Of a stretch of 17,682 nt of DNA, positions 8,836 through 15,862 are shown one piece after another. Below the pieces are notes generated by a model. It had not been told where the DNA came from. It worked only from the letters and a program-made list of their open reading frames with translations, and did not search any database. The DNA comes from Phycisphaerae bacterium (lineage in GTDB: Bacteria; Planctomycetota; Phycisphaerae; UBA1845): assembly GCA_021604825.1 (NCBI GenBank), contig BQJS01000092.1:1-17682 (forward strand). Direction: 5' to 3'. The position numbers and the translations under genes were made by a program. Position 1 is the stretch's first letter. The number at the start of each line of letters is the position of its first letter.

Positions 8836-8875
8836 CCACACCGTTTCATTGACGAGCGACATGCCCGCGGTGTGG
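8836..8875. repeat. Inverted repeat between the CBS gene and korA
   Basis: CCACACCG (8836-8843) pairs with CGGTGTGG (8868-8875): an 8-bp perfect stem around a 24-base loop, in the 116-base gap between the two genes. No T-run follows on the minus strand, so it is not a classical terminator. It could be an RNA processing or stabilising element that sets different levels for the CBS protein and KorAB. Confidence 0.4.
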
Positions 8876-8895
8876 ACGGCCATCATTCTTTTCAA

Positions 8896-9366
8896 TCAAG
8901 CGCCTTCCCGGGTTGCGGTTCCTGTTTTTGGAGATTGTGGCAGGTTATATATAGCCATTGGAAAGTGTTCAATCAGGTAGTTCACGATGCGTCGGACTGA
9001 AACGATTCCGATGACTTGATCGTTTTCGTCAACGACAGGCATGTGTCGAAAGCCACCGGTGTTCATGCGGCGGATGACGTCACGAACCCCATCGGTTGGT
9101 CGAACCGAGTCTGCGTTGGGAGTCATCACTTCGGAGACGGTGTCGTTCTGCGACCGGCCTTTGGCCAAGACGCGCTTGAGGACATCGCGCTCCGTGAAAA
9201 TGCCGAGTAGCTTTCCGACGGGGTCGCAAACCAGCGCACAGCCCTTCGACTTACGACGCAACGTTTCAATGGCGGTCGAGATTCGATCCTCGCCGGCAAC
9301 GGTGATTGGGGGTTCGATGCCCAGGTCGCGGATCGTGTCTTGATGTAGGTTTTCTGCAAGGCTCAT
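8896..9366 (-). CDS. Tandem CBS domain protein, first gene of the kor cluster
   Basis: 156 residues from the ATG at 9366. Two CBS domains fill the protein, with GIFTERDVL in the first and GGFRHMPVV in the second, then a conserved YLIEHFPMAIYNLPQ-type tail. There is no other domain. CBS pairs usually bind adenine nucleotides and regulate a partner. The start is uncertain: TTG at 9402, ATG at 9381 and ATG at 9366 are all in frame. GGAGG at 9382-9386 abuts the ATG at 9381 and is 15 bases from that at 9366, so neither spacing is ideal. Homology within the family begins after all three. The gene lies 116 bases upstream of korA, same strand. A matching CBS-pair protein follows korB, so a role as KorAB sensor is likely but inferred. 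Confidence 0.82.
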   Translation of the reverse strand: MSLAENLHQDTIRDLGIEPPITVAGEDRISTAIETLRRKSKGCALVCDPVGKLLGIFTERDVLKRVLAKGRSQNDTVSEVMTPNADSVRPTDGVRDVIRRMNTGGFRHMPVVDENDQVIGIVSVRRIVNYLIEHFPMAIYNLPQSPKTGTATREGA

Positions 9367-9422
9367 GTTGTCTTTTTGCATCCTCCGCCGATTGTCCCCC
9401 AAAAATCCAACGGATTATTGGA

Positions 9423-9451
9423 AGGATAGGTGGTCCCAATCTCAAATTCAA
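9423..9451 (-). promoter_or_regulatory. Candidate promoter of the CBS-korAB-CBS cluster
   Basis: On the minus strand TTGAAT (9446-9451), a 17-base spacer and TATCCT (9423-9428). The first usable ATG codons lie about 40-60 bases further on. The match is moderate (four of six at each box) and was found by eye. Confidence 0.35.
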
Positions 9452-9922
9452 GGCCACAAGACCGAAGAATCGCCACAAAAAAGAGCATCCAAGCCAGCAG
9501 CGATTCGGCCCGCGCTCGGTCGGTCCACTTGGGCGTCGTGCGAACCACTGCTATGGCGGTCGATGATTGCGATTCGCCAGCGCCAAATGGCTTAGCCGCA
9601 CAACCTAGTGGCATCGACTATCCGGCTGGCTACGATCGACTAAACTTGGAATTTTTCCGATGAAAATGCAGGTCCCACATGGTCTGTGCAAACCTTCACA
9701 AGGTCCGCCGTGAGAACGTGCATCCGAAGTGTGGCCCACGCACGCGGCGAGGCGAATTCATCATGGGGTCCATTGCCCAAGCAGGCCTGTGGTCAGGCGT
9801 CGTTTGAGGTTTCCCGGGTGACACAAAATCGAACGGCGAAAATTGATAGCTCGGCAACATTAATTCAAGTCATCAAACAAGCCCCCTTCCGTCTGAGAGT
9901 AGTGCGACCAGGGGCTGTGTGA

Positions 9923-9951
9923 TTGGATTGCACGATTCCATGCGATATACT
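9923..9951 (+). promoter_or_regulatory. Candidate promoter of the cystathionine beta-synthase gene
   Basis: TTGGAT (9923-9928), a 17-base spacer, then TATACT (9946-9951), which matches TATAAT at five of six positions. The -35 match is poor. The predicted leader is about 215 bases long. Confidence 0.35.
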
Positions 9952-10172
9952 TCCACGAAGGATGTGGCCACACGACCGGCCCGGCACCAAGGCCTAGATC
10001 GCCGGACGATTCGCCGCGTCCAAATTTGCACGATCCGTCAAGTCCACGTGTCGACTCACGATTGACGGCTGCGAGATAATTCGGGGCTGCTCAGATCGTT
10101 TGAGTTGGCGACGATGATCCAAGCCGAAGTTCGCCCCGGAAAGTAATCCGATGGTTCCCAGGATGGCGTTTG

Positions 10173-11552
10173 ATGAAATATTACGAAAACATTCTTGATG
10201 TCGTCGGCCAAACGCCTCTTGTCAAACTCAACCGCATGGTCGAGCCGGGGATGGCCACCGTCCTCGTCAAGGTCGAATTCCTCAATCCCGGCGGGTCGGT
10301 CAAAGACCGCATGGCCATCCACATGATCAACCGCGCCGAGGAAGCCGGACTCCTCAAGAAGGGCTCGACCATCGTCGAGAGCACCTCGGGCAACACAGGG
10401 TTGGGTCTTGCGATGGCGGCGGCTGCGAAAGGCTATCGTTGCATCTGCACCATGCCCGACAAGATGTCGCAAGAGAAGATCGACATGCTAAAAGCCGTCG
10501 GTGCCGAAGTCATTATCACGCCCACCGACGTTCCCCACGACGCACCCGAAAGTTACGTCGAGGTGGCCAAACGCATCGCCCGCGAAACGTCGAATTCGTT
10601 TTACACCGATCAGTATTACAACATGGCCAACCCCGAAGCTCACTATCTCACGACCGGCCCGGAAATCTGGGAAGAAACCGATGGCAAGATCGATTGCCTG
10701 GTTGGGGGTATTGGCACTGGTGGCACGATCTCGGGAGCGGGCAAGTATCTAAAGGAAAAAGCTGCAGCGGCGGGGCGAACCGTCCGCATCGTTTGTCCCG
10801 ATCCGCTCGGAAGTATCTACAAGGATGCACATGAGAAACGCGATGTGCGAAACGACCATGTGTATGCCGTCGAAGGGATTGGCCACGACTTCATGGTGGG
10901 GACGTTGGACCTGTCGGTGATCGACGAGGTCATGAACGTGTCCGACAAGGATTCGTTCATCACCGCAAGGCATCTCGCCCGCCAGGAAGGGATTTTCGCG
11001 GGTGGGTCGGCTGGGACCGCCCTTTGGGGAGCGTTGCAGGTAGCCAAGGAGATCGGCGAAGGCGGTTTGGTGGTATGCATCCTGCCGGACTCGGGCAATC
11101 GCTACCTGAGCAAGTGCTTCAGCGACGACTGGATGAAGGACAACGGGTATCTCGATCATGACGAGCGCATGGGACAAGTGCGCGAGTTGCTCGAATTCAA
11201 AGGCGAGGAAGTCGATTGCGCCCAAGCCGACGAATCCATCGAGAAGGTCGTAGCCAGGATGATGGAAAAGGGCTACTCCCAAATGCCGGTGAGGCGTGCG
11301 GGCAACGGTGAGTTCCAGATGATCCACGAGAAGGATTTGCTGCAGGGCTTGGTGACAGGTCGCTGCCGTCCCGACGATCCGATCTCAAAGTCAGCCGCCC
11401 CGTTGCACGGCCAAGTCAGACTTCACGATTCGCTGTCCAAAGTGCAAGGCATCCTCGACACCGGAAACGTAGCCATCGTCATGGAGAACGACCAAATCGC
11501 CGGCATCATCAGCAAGATTGACATGGTCCACTACTTATCGTCGAAGTCGTAA
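10173..11552 (+). CDS. Cystathionine beta-synthase (PLP enzyme with C-terminal CBS pair)
   Basis: 459 residues from the ATG at 10173, with AGGATG at 10160-10165; the TTG just before it is an unlikely start. Residues 1 to about 325 are a fold-type II PLP enzyme. PLP-lysine K44 lies in NPGGSVKDRM, the substrate loop is TSGNTG (71-76) and the phosphate-binding loop GTGGT (181-185). EGIGHDF, followed by LPDSGNRYLSKCFSDDWM, resembles cystathionine beta-synthase more than cysteine synthase. Residues about 335-456 form two CBS domains, as in eukaryotic CBS, where SAM regulates activity. The enzyme would condense serine (or O-acetylserine) with homocysteine for transsulfuration. O-acetylserine sulfhydrylase activity cannot be excluded. 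It is transcribed away from the CBS-kor cluster. No heme-binding N-terminal extension is present. The gene ends 25 bases before repeat copy A. Confidence 0.88.
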   Translation: MKYYENILDVVGQTPLVKLNRMVEPGMATVLVKVEFLNPGGSVKDRMAIHMINRAEEAGLLKKGSTIVESTSGNTGLGLAMAAAAKGYRCICTMPDKMSQEKIDMLKAVGAEVIITPTDVPHDAPESYVEVAKRIARETSNSFYTDQYYNMANPEAHYLTTGPEIWEETDGKIDCLVGGIGTGGTISGAGKYLKEKAAAAGRTVRIVCPDPLGSIYKDAHEKRDVRNDHVYAVEGIGHDFMVGTLDLSVIDEVMNVSDKDSFITARHLARQEGIFAGGSAGTALWGALQVAKEIGEGGLVVCILPDSGNRYLSKCFSDDWMKDNGYLDHDERMGQVRELLEFKGEEVDCAQADESIEKVVARMMEKGYSQMPVRRAGNGEFQMIHEKDLLQGLVTGRCRPDDPISKSAAPLHGQVRLHDSLSKVQGILDTGNVAIVMENDQIAGIISKIDMVHYLSSKS

Positions 11553-11577
11553 GCAAACACCCAATAACCACCGACCC

Positions 11578-11605
11578 GTAGGGTGCGTCCCGGACGCACC
11601 TGTTG
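11578..11605 (+). repeat. Hairpin repeat, copy A (28 nt)
   Basis: GTAGGGTGCGTCC, then C, then GGACGCACCTGTTG. The core GGTGCGTCC (11582-11590) and GGACGCACC (11592-11600) form a perfect 9-bp palindrome with one central base. The exact reverse complement of all 28 bases is found at 12953-12980. It lies between two convergent genes (stops at 11552 and 11650), a position where a REP-like element or bidirectional transcription stop would be expected. No T-run follows. Confidence 0.85.
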
Positions 11606-11644
11606 GCACCCCATGATTCTCAGTTGACACCCCGTAATTTTCAG
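11603..11644 (+). repeat. Two tandem imperfect 21-base repeats
   Basis: Unit 1 (11603-11623) begins TTGGCACCCCATGATT and unit 2 (11624-11644) begins TTGACACCCCGTAATT; both end TCAG. They match at 17 of 21 positions and all four differences are transitions. They follow repeat copy A directly and end six bases before the stop codon of the minus-strand membrane gene. Confidence 0.75.
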
Positions 11645-11649
11645 CCGCC

Positions 11650-12183
11650 TCAAACTGAATCTATTTGTTCGGCTGCTCTCGATCTCGCCACAATTCCAAG
11701 GAGCAAACCGATCAACGCTCCGCATGCCCAAGTCGCACTATCTGACCAGACAAACAATTTCAGGACGGAAGTGTGAATCAGTAATACCACGGCGAAGATT
11801 TTGATCTTGAAATCTCGAGATGACAGGAGCCCATAGGTGAACAAAACCATGTGCCCAGAAAATGGCGTGGCCGTCGTGATCAATCGTGAGGCCGCAATCG
11901 CGATCGCAATCAGATCCAACGACACTAGCGAAAAGAATGCAGACCGTCTGGCATTGATTCTATCGCACAGAAGCGCCGCCGCGAAGATGATCGGCGGTGA
12001 GACGTATTGAAAAAAATGTAGCGTTTCTATCCAGCCTGATTGGGCTCCTTTGAGCATGGTCAAAATAACCGACAAAGCCACCGCCGCAATGAGCACGACT
12101 CGACGAAATGGAGCCGCGCGATCGTGCTTAGGATGCTTAGGAAGGGAACCAACATAAACTTCTTTGCTGCTGGGTCTATTCAT
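11650..12183 (-). CDS. Unrecognised polytopic membrane protein
   Basis: 177 residues and very hydrophobic. Likely membrane helices are about 28-44, 56-73, 83-101, 108-121, 127-145 and 152-166, with a basic N-terminal tail (KHPKHDR, FRR) that suggests a cytoplasmic N terminus. I recognise no family, catalytic motif or domain. ATG at 12183 has no clear ribosome binding site; a minus-strand frame upstream ends in ATGAATAG, overlapping this start by 8 bases, so it might be translationally coupled to a preceding small ORF. The gene is convergent with cystathionine beta-synthase and sits in the island bounded by the hairpin repeats, so it may be accessory. Confidence 0.55.
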   Translation of the reverse strand: MNRPSSKEVYVGSLPKHPKHDRAAPFRRVVLIAAVALSVILTMLKGAQSGWIETLHFFQYVSPPIIFAAALLCDRINARRSAFFSLVSLDLIAIAIAASRLITTATPFSGHMVLFTYGLLSSRDFKIKIFAVVLLIHTSVLKLFVWSDSATWACGALIGLLLGIVARSRAAEQIDSV

Positions 12184-12332
12184 AGTGCGGCCATGTGCCT
12201 GATCGTACCTTGCCGGAGTCGTTCTCGATCGGTGCCCAAAAATCTCGAAAAACAGTTGTTCTCTGCTTTGTGATTTGTAGATCGACTATGTTGATAAACA
12301 TAATTACGATGGCCAGGACTAGAAAGTTCAGA

Positions 12333-12357
12333 CCGGACGCACCTGTTGATGGGTACT
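12333..12357 (+). repeat. Hairpin repeat, partial copy B
   Basis: CCGGACGCACCTGTTG (12333-12348) matches the right half of copies A and C; the left half GGTGCGTCC is missing. Beyond the core, the 24 bases 12334-12357 match the reverse complement of 12944-12967 at 22 of 24 positions, so B and C frame the 12368-12922 gene as inverted repeats. Confidence 0.75.
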
Positions 12358-12367
12358 GAGAAAAGCA

Positions 12368-12922
12368 ATGAACGGCCGAACACAAAAACGTCCAGGCAAA
12401 TCCTGGCGGCGGCGAATTGTTGTGGCTGCGTTTGCTGTGCTTGGCCTGATGATGGTCTCGGTCTTCTCGCTAATTCTTTGGCTGGAAAGGGATGCCGCGA
12501 AGATCCAAGGGGCATTGGCGACGGGGCGATTGGCCGACTTGCCAGTAACTGCGACAAACGTCGAAGTCGAAACCATTGGCAACATGTTTTCGAGGCAGTT
12601 CTGGCTTCGGTTTGAAGCATCTCCCGAAGACATTGAGGCTTTCATTTCTGAATCGCCCGGGTTGGCAGGCATTGAGCCTGAACACATTGGCTCGCAGCCG
12701 TCCGAAACGAATGACCGACGCGACGGCGACGCGACAAAAGTGGCAGACGAAGTGACCAGCTCCCCGATCGGTACATACCACGATCGTCTAGAATGGTTCG
12801 ATCCCGAGATCCGTGTTCGAGGTCGCCGCTACGAGATACCGTGGGATAAGAATGCAAACTATGGCGAAGTCATCATCAATGACGAAACGAACACGGTGTA
12901 TATCAACACGGGGCATAGTTGA
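12368..12922 (+). CDS. Unrecognised single-pass membrane protein
   Basis: 184 residues. A basic N terminus (KRPGKSWRRR) is followed by one membrane helix (about 17-39), so the rest should face the periplasm. The exported part has an acidic, low-complexity middle (about 100-130) and an ordered C terminus with FDPEIRVRGRRYEIPWD and GEVIINDETNTVYI, which looks like a small beta-rich domain. I recognise no family. The start is ATG with GAG at 12358-12360, 7 bases upstream. The gene is divergent from the 177-residue membrane protein, convergent with the saccharopine dehydrogenase-like gene, and framed on both sides by inverted repeat copies. Confidence 0.6.
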   Translation: MNGRTQKRPGKSWRRRIVVAAFAVLGLMMVSVFSLILWLERDAAKIQGALATGRLADLPVTATNVEVETIGNMFSRQFWLRFEASPEDIEAFISESPGLAGIEPEHIGSQPSETNDRRDGDATKVADEVTSSPIGTYHDRLEWFDPEIRVRGRRYEIPWDKNANYGEVIINDETNTVYINTGHS

Positions 12923-12952
12923 CGTCGTACGGAGATCAGTTGTAGGACCGAT

Positions 12953-12980
12953 CAACAGGTGCGTCCGGGACGCACCCTAC
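12953..12980 (-). repeat. Hairpin repeat, copy C (28 nt, inverted)
   Basis: Exact reverse complement of copy A. The palindromic core is GGTGCGTCC (12958-12966), G, GGACGCACC (12968-12976). It overlaps the last codon region of the minus-strand gene: its TAG stop (12977-12979) is part of the repeat. As with copy A, it lies between convergent genes (stops at 12922 and 12977). Confidence 0.85.
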
Positions 12981-14323
12981 ATGTTTGTCACAGTCTTCTT
13001 GAACTCCAAACCTGCCGCGGCGAGTTCTCTTAGGATTGCTGAATAAATTGCAGCGTGGGTTGGGATGTGGGAACCGGTTATTGGTAAGTCGTCGGTTAGT
13101 AGTAACTTGGCTGCGATGGCGGCGGGTAGGCCTACTGTTTTTGACATCGCGGTGAAGCGGTTGGGTTCGCCGTATTCGATCAGCGTTGAGACTACTCTCT
13201 CGCGGCGATCGTTTTCATTGGGGTAGCGGACTTCCAACTCGTGGACCAGCACGACCATGTCGCGTTCGGTTTCGCCCAGGACCAGTTTCTTCTGCAATAG
13301 ATGGCTTAGTACCTCAGCCGACGTTTCGCCATCGATGCCGGTTGGCTCTTCTGAGAACAAACCCAACCATTTGAGCTTTTCCATGATGACCCCGGTCGGG
13401 CTGATTTGCAGGTGGTTGGCGACGCGTTGGGCAAGGTTGTCGCCCGCTGCGCTTCGAGGGAGGAACATCTCGACCACTTCGGCGTACGTGCGGTTGGCCA
13501 GGTCGGGGATGCGCAGTTCCTCATTGGGCAGCCCGAGTCGCACGACCTGAAGCCACGTTTCGCTCCAACCGGGATAACGCAGCGTGCCGCGAATCATGGT
13601 GTCGGCATTATCGAGGCCGTAAATCTTCTTGTACGAAAGCGAGTCGCGATTGGGATACGCTTCCATTGTGCCCAGGCCTTCGACTTCAACGACCCAACTG
13701 CGTCGGAACACTTGCCAGTGGGGGACGATCTTGATCTTTCCCGATTTGAGATATTGCGCACCGTGCTCTGCGGCCATCACGACGTTGCGCGGGTTCCAGG
13801 TGATGGCGTACTTCATCGGATTGGACAGCGAATCCGGCGCAGGGATGCCGCTACCGTACGACAGAAACCCTTCGATCACTCCGCCGCGGTTGCGCACATC
13901 GGTGATCAGCGACATCGAGGACATATGGTCGATGCCCGGATCGAGCCCGCATTCGCACAGAATCAGTACGTCGGCGCGTTGGGCGTCAGTGTGCAACTCG
14001 CGCACGCGTTGGTCGCGGTATGACGCTGAGATCATGTGGGTGCCGTGCTGCACGCATTCCCACGCGACCAAATGTTGAAACGTCGGAGCCAGCATGTTGA
14101 CGACGACGTCGGCTTTCTTGATCTGCGCCGTGAGAATGGCCATGTCGTTGGCGTTCAGCGCGATGGCATCCCCGCGCGGGTGCCCGGCGACGCGCTTGGC
14201 TGCAATGTCTATGTCGCGATCGGCAACGGTGACAAACCACCCGTTGGCTTCCGCGTGTTCGAGCAAATACGAAATGAGAAACGGGGAACTTTGACCGGCA
14301 CCGAGGATCAGAATCTTCTTCAT
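12977..14323 (-). CDS. Saccharopine dehydrogenase/reductase-like protein
   Basis: 448 residues. An N-terminal Rossmann fold has the NAD(P) loop ILGAGQSS (about 5-12), then D-rich VTVADRDIDIA for the ribose, followed by VVVNMLAP and CGLDPGIDHM motifs typical of the saccharopine dehydrogenase/reductase family. The C-terminal part ends with the TAG that overlaps repeat C. The family makes or breaks the saccharopine link between lysine-pathway semialdehyde and glutamate. A role in lysine metabolism is plausible, but some members act on carboxynorspermidine or other substrates, so the substrate is uncertain. The start is ATG at 14323, giving a Met-Lys-Lys N terminus directly before the Rossmann strand; the ribosome binding site is weak. 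The gene stands alone, divergent from the PIN-TRAM gene. It is complete. Confidence 0.85.
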   Translation of the reverse strand: MKKILILGAGQSSPFLISYLLEHAEANGWFVTVADRDIDIAAKRVAGHPRGDAIALNANDMAILTAQIKKADVVVNMLAPTFQHLVAWECVQHGTHMISASYRDQRVRELHTDAQRADVLILCECGLDPGIDHMSSMSLITDVRNRGGVIEGFLSYGSGIPAPDSLSNPMKYAITWNPRNVVMAAEHGAQYLKSGKIKIVPHWQVFRRSWVVEVEGLGTMEAYPNRDSLSYKKIYGLDNADTMIRGTLRYPGWSETWLQVVRLGLPNEELRIPDLANRTYAEVVEMFLPRSAAGDNLAQRVANHLQISPTGVIMEKLKWLGLFSEEPTGIDGETSAEVLSHLLQKKLVLGETERDMVVLVHELEVRYPNENDRRERVVSTLIEYGEPNRFTAMSKTVGLPAAIAAKLLLTDDLPITGSHIPTHAAIYSAILRELAAAGLEFKKTVTNM

Positions 14324-14471
14324 TGTACGAACCCAAATATGTGCGCCATTTCGCGTCGATCTGTTTCAAAACGTCAGCCGTCGTCGAGCGGGCGACGATC
14401 TTAGCGTACCGCAGGGCAAGGGCAAACACCGGACAATTCGTAGAATTCCGGCGGCGATGGGAAGGCGACGA

Positions 14472-14501
14472 TTGCCCGTGACGTGACCCTGACGTTATAG
14501 T
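14472..14501 (+). promoter_or_regulatory. Candidate promoter of the PIN-TRAM/ispD genes
   Basis: TTGCCC (14472-14477), an 18-base spacer and TATAGT (14496-14501), five of six matches at the -10. It lies in the 250-base divergent gap, 73 bases before the TTG start at 14574. Confidence 0.4.
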
Positions 14502-14573
14502 ATGCTGGGCCGTTGTAACGTCGTGTCGCACGTCCGATAGATTCGCAACGAACCTGCCCGCGGAGCCGCAAAA

Positions 14574-15794
14574 TTGTTCCTGCACGTCTTAAGAGCGCTG
14601 TTCATTTTCATCGTCGTGTCGGTGGCGTGGAGCTTCATCGCCGTGGATGACGATCAGACCAGCCCCCTGCGTATCTTGCAGCTCAACAAGGAGATGGTCC
14701 TCATCGCGGTGGTGGTTCTTGGCCTCGCAGTCATCGCCGTGGACATGCTCATCTCGCAGAAATCGCTGCTGGCGATCTCGGGGCTGTTCTTCGGGGTGAT
14801 CGTGGGGATGGTGATCGCGTTTGGATTGTCGATGATCATCGACCTGGGCGTGCAGTCGCTCTGGCCCGAACTGCGGCAGGAGGTCCACGCCGACGCCTGG
14901 ATCGACAAGCCTCAACTCAAAACTGACGAGGACACCGGAAAGCCATACGTCGCCATCGAAAAAGTCCTCGACAAACAATTTGTCGGCTATCGCGACCATC
15001 CGTTTATCAGCACGCTCAAGATCGTCATGGGCGTGATGTGCTGCTATTTGGCCGTCAGTTTCATCTATCAAACGAAAGATGACGTGCGGTTCGTCATTCC
15101 GTATGTGGAATTCGCGAAGGACGTCAAAGGCAATCGTCCGTTGTTGCTGGATTCTTCGGTGATCATCGACGGACGGATCGCGGATATTTGTGCGACGCAC
15201 GTGATCGAGACTGAATTGATCGTCCCGCGTTTCATTTTGCAGGAATTGCAACTTATCTCCGACAGTGCCGATCGTTTGAAACGCAATCGGGGTCGGCGCG
15301 GGCTGGATATACTCAATCAGATGCAGACGGCTGAGGATATTGACGTTCGCATCATGGACGTCGAAATGGCCCGCAAAGACATCAAGCGAACGGTTGACGA
15401 AATGCTCGTCGAGCTGGCCGTCGATATTGGCGGGCGCGTTGCGACCAACGACTACAACCTCAACAAGGTGGCCCAACTTCGCGGCATCACCGTCATCAAC
15501 ATCAACGACTTGGCCAACGCGCTCAAACCCGTGTTCCTGCCGGGCGAGCAGATGAAGATCAAGGTCATCCGACCCGGAGAAGAAGCGGGGCAAGGTGTGG
15601 GTTATCTGGAAGATGGAACCATGGTGGTCGTCGAGGGCGGGCGCGACGCCATCGGGAAGATGGTGGACATCGCGGTGACGAGTGCGCTGCAAACGTCGGC
15701 GGGTCGGATGATTTTTGGCCGGGTCGAGTCGAATTCGGCGTCGACGTCCGCATCAGGGAAGAAAGCACCGCCCAAGCGCGAAACAAAGGCGTAG
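14574..15794 (+). CDS. Membrane-anchored PIN-TRAM domain protein (YacL type)
   Basis: 406 residues. Four membrane helices (about 4-22, 41-58, 66-91 and 148-165) precede a PIN nuclease-like domain (about 188-310). Acidic residues D193 (LLLDSSVIIDG), D199, E224 and D293 (TNDYNL) fit the PIN metal site. A TRAM-like RNA-binding domain follows (about 322-385), then a Ser/Lys-rich tail. This is the architecture of YacL in Firmicutes and of similar planctomycete proteins; a role as an RNase is predicted, not shown. The start is TTG at 14574 with GGAG at 14562-14565, 8 bases before. The downstream gene is ispD, the same order as yacL-ispD in Bacillus, and the 68-base gap suggests one transcript. Confidence 0.9.
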   Translation: MFLHVLRALFIFIVVSVAWSFIAVDDDQTSPLRILQLNKEMVLIAVVVLGLAVIAVDMLISQKSLLAISGLFFGVIVGMVIAFGLSMIIDLGVQSLWPELRQEVHADAWIDKPQLKTDEDTGKPYVAIEKVLDKQFVGYRDHPFISTLKIVMGVMCCYLAVSFIYQTKDDVRFVIPYVEFAKDVKGNRPLLLDSSVIIDGRIADICATHVIETELIVPRFILQELQLISDSADRLKRNRGRRGLDILNQMQTAEDIDVRIMDVEMARKDIKRTVDEMLVELAVDIGGRVATNDYNLNKVAQLRGITVININDLANALKPVFLPGEQMKIKVIRPGEEAGQGVGYLEDGTMVVVEGGRDAIGKMVDIAVTSALQTSAGRMIFGRVESNSASTSASGKKAPPKRETKA

Positions 15795-15862
15795 TACCGA
15801 TGGTGCTCGCGGATGTTGGGCTGGCAGAATAGTTCGACCGAGGAAACAGGGAGATTGAAATC

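Larger units (their letters stand above)
9403..10172. other. Long intergenic region between divergent CBS-kor cluster and CBS enzyme gene
   Basis: 770 bases with no ORF I can support; the readable frames have Arg/Ser-rich, low-information translations and no ribosome binding sites. It holds candidate promoters for both sides (9423-9451 minus, 9923-9951 plus). There is also an AGCCCC/GGGGCT inverted repeat (9880-9885 with 9911-9916, loop 25) just ahead of the plus-strand promoter. The leader from the plus promoter to the start at 10173 would be about 215 bases, long enough for a structured RNA, but I do not recognise any riboswitch class. Confidence 0.55.

Noticed and set aside
9363..9614. Minus-strand frame upstream of the CBS-pair gene (83 codons).
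   Set aside because: It overlaps the start region of the CBS gene and the predicted promoter, and has no recognisable features.
9686..9922. Plus-strand 78-codon frame in the 770-base gap, starting GTG.
   Set aside because: No ribosome binding site, Arg-rich and low-information translation, and no domain. It looks like chance in a high-GC region.
10749..11327. Minus-strand 192-codon frame opposite cystathionine beta-synthase.
   Set aside because: Antisense shadow of a conserved gene; no ribosome binding site or domain.
12176..12385. Minus-strand frame with a hydrophobic stretch (GLNFLVLAIVIMFIN) that overlaps the start of the 177-residue membrane gene by 8 bases.
   Set aside because: The overlap ATGAATAG looks like translational coupling, but its first start reads through repeat copy B, there is no clear ribosome binding site and no family is recognisable. 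It may be a remnant; I did not list it as a gene.
11578..12980. Insertion sequence or transposon explanation for the inverted repeats.
   Set aside because: No transposase or recombinase is encoded between the repeats, and no target-site duplication is visible next to copies A and C. The repeats are kept as an observation instead.
14589..15692. Long minus-strand open frame (367 codons) opposite the PIN-TRAM gene.
   Set aside because: It is antisense to a well-supported protein, and its His/Asp-rich composition is the mirror of that gene's codon use.
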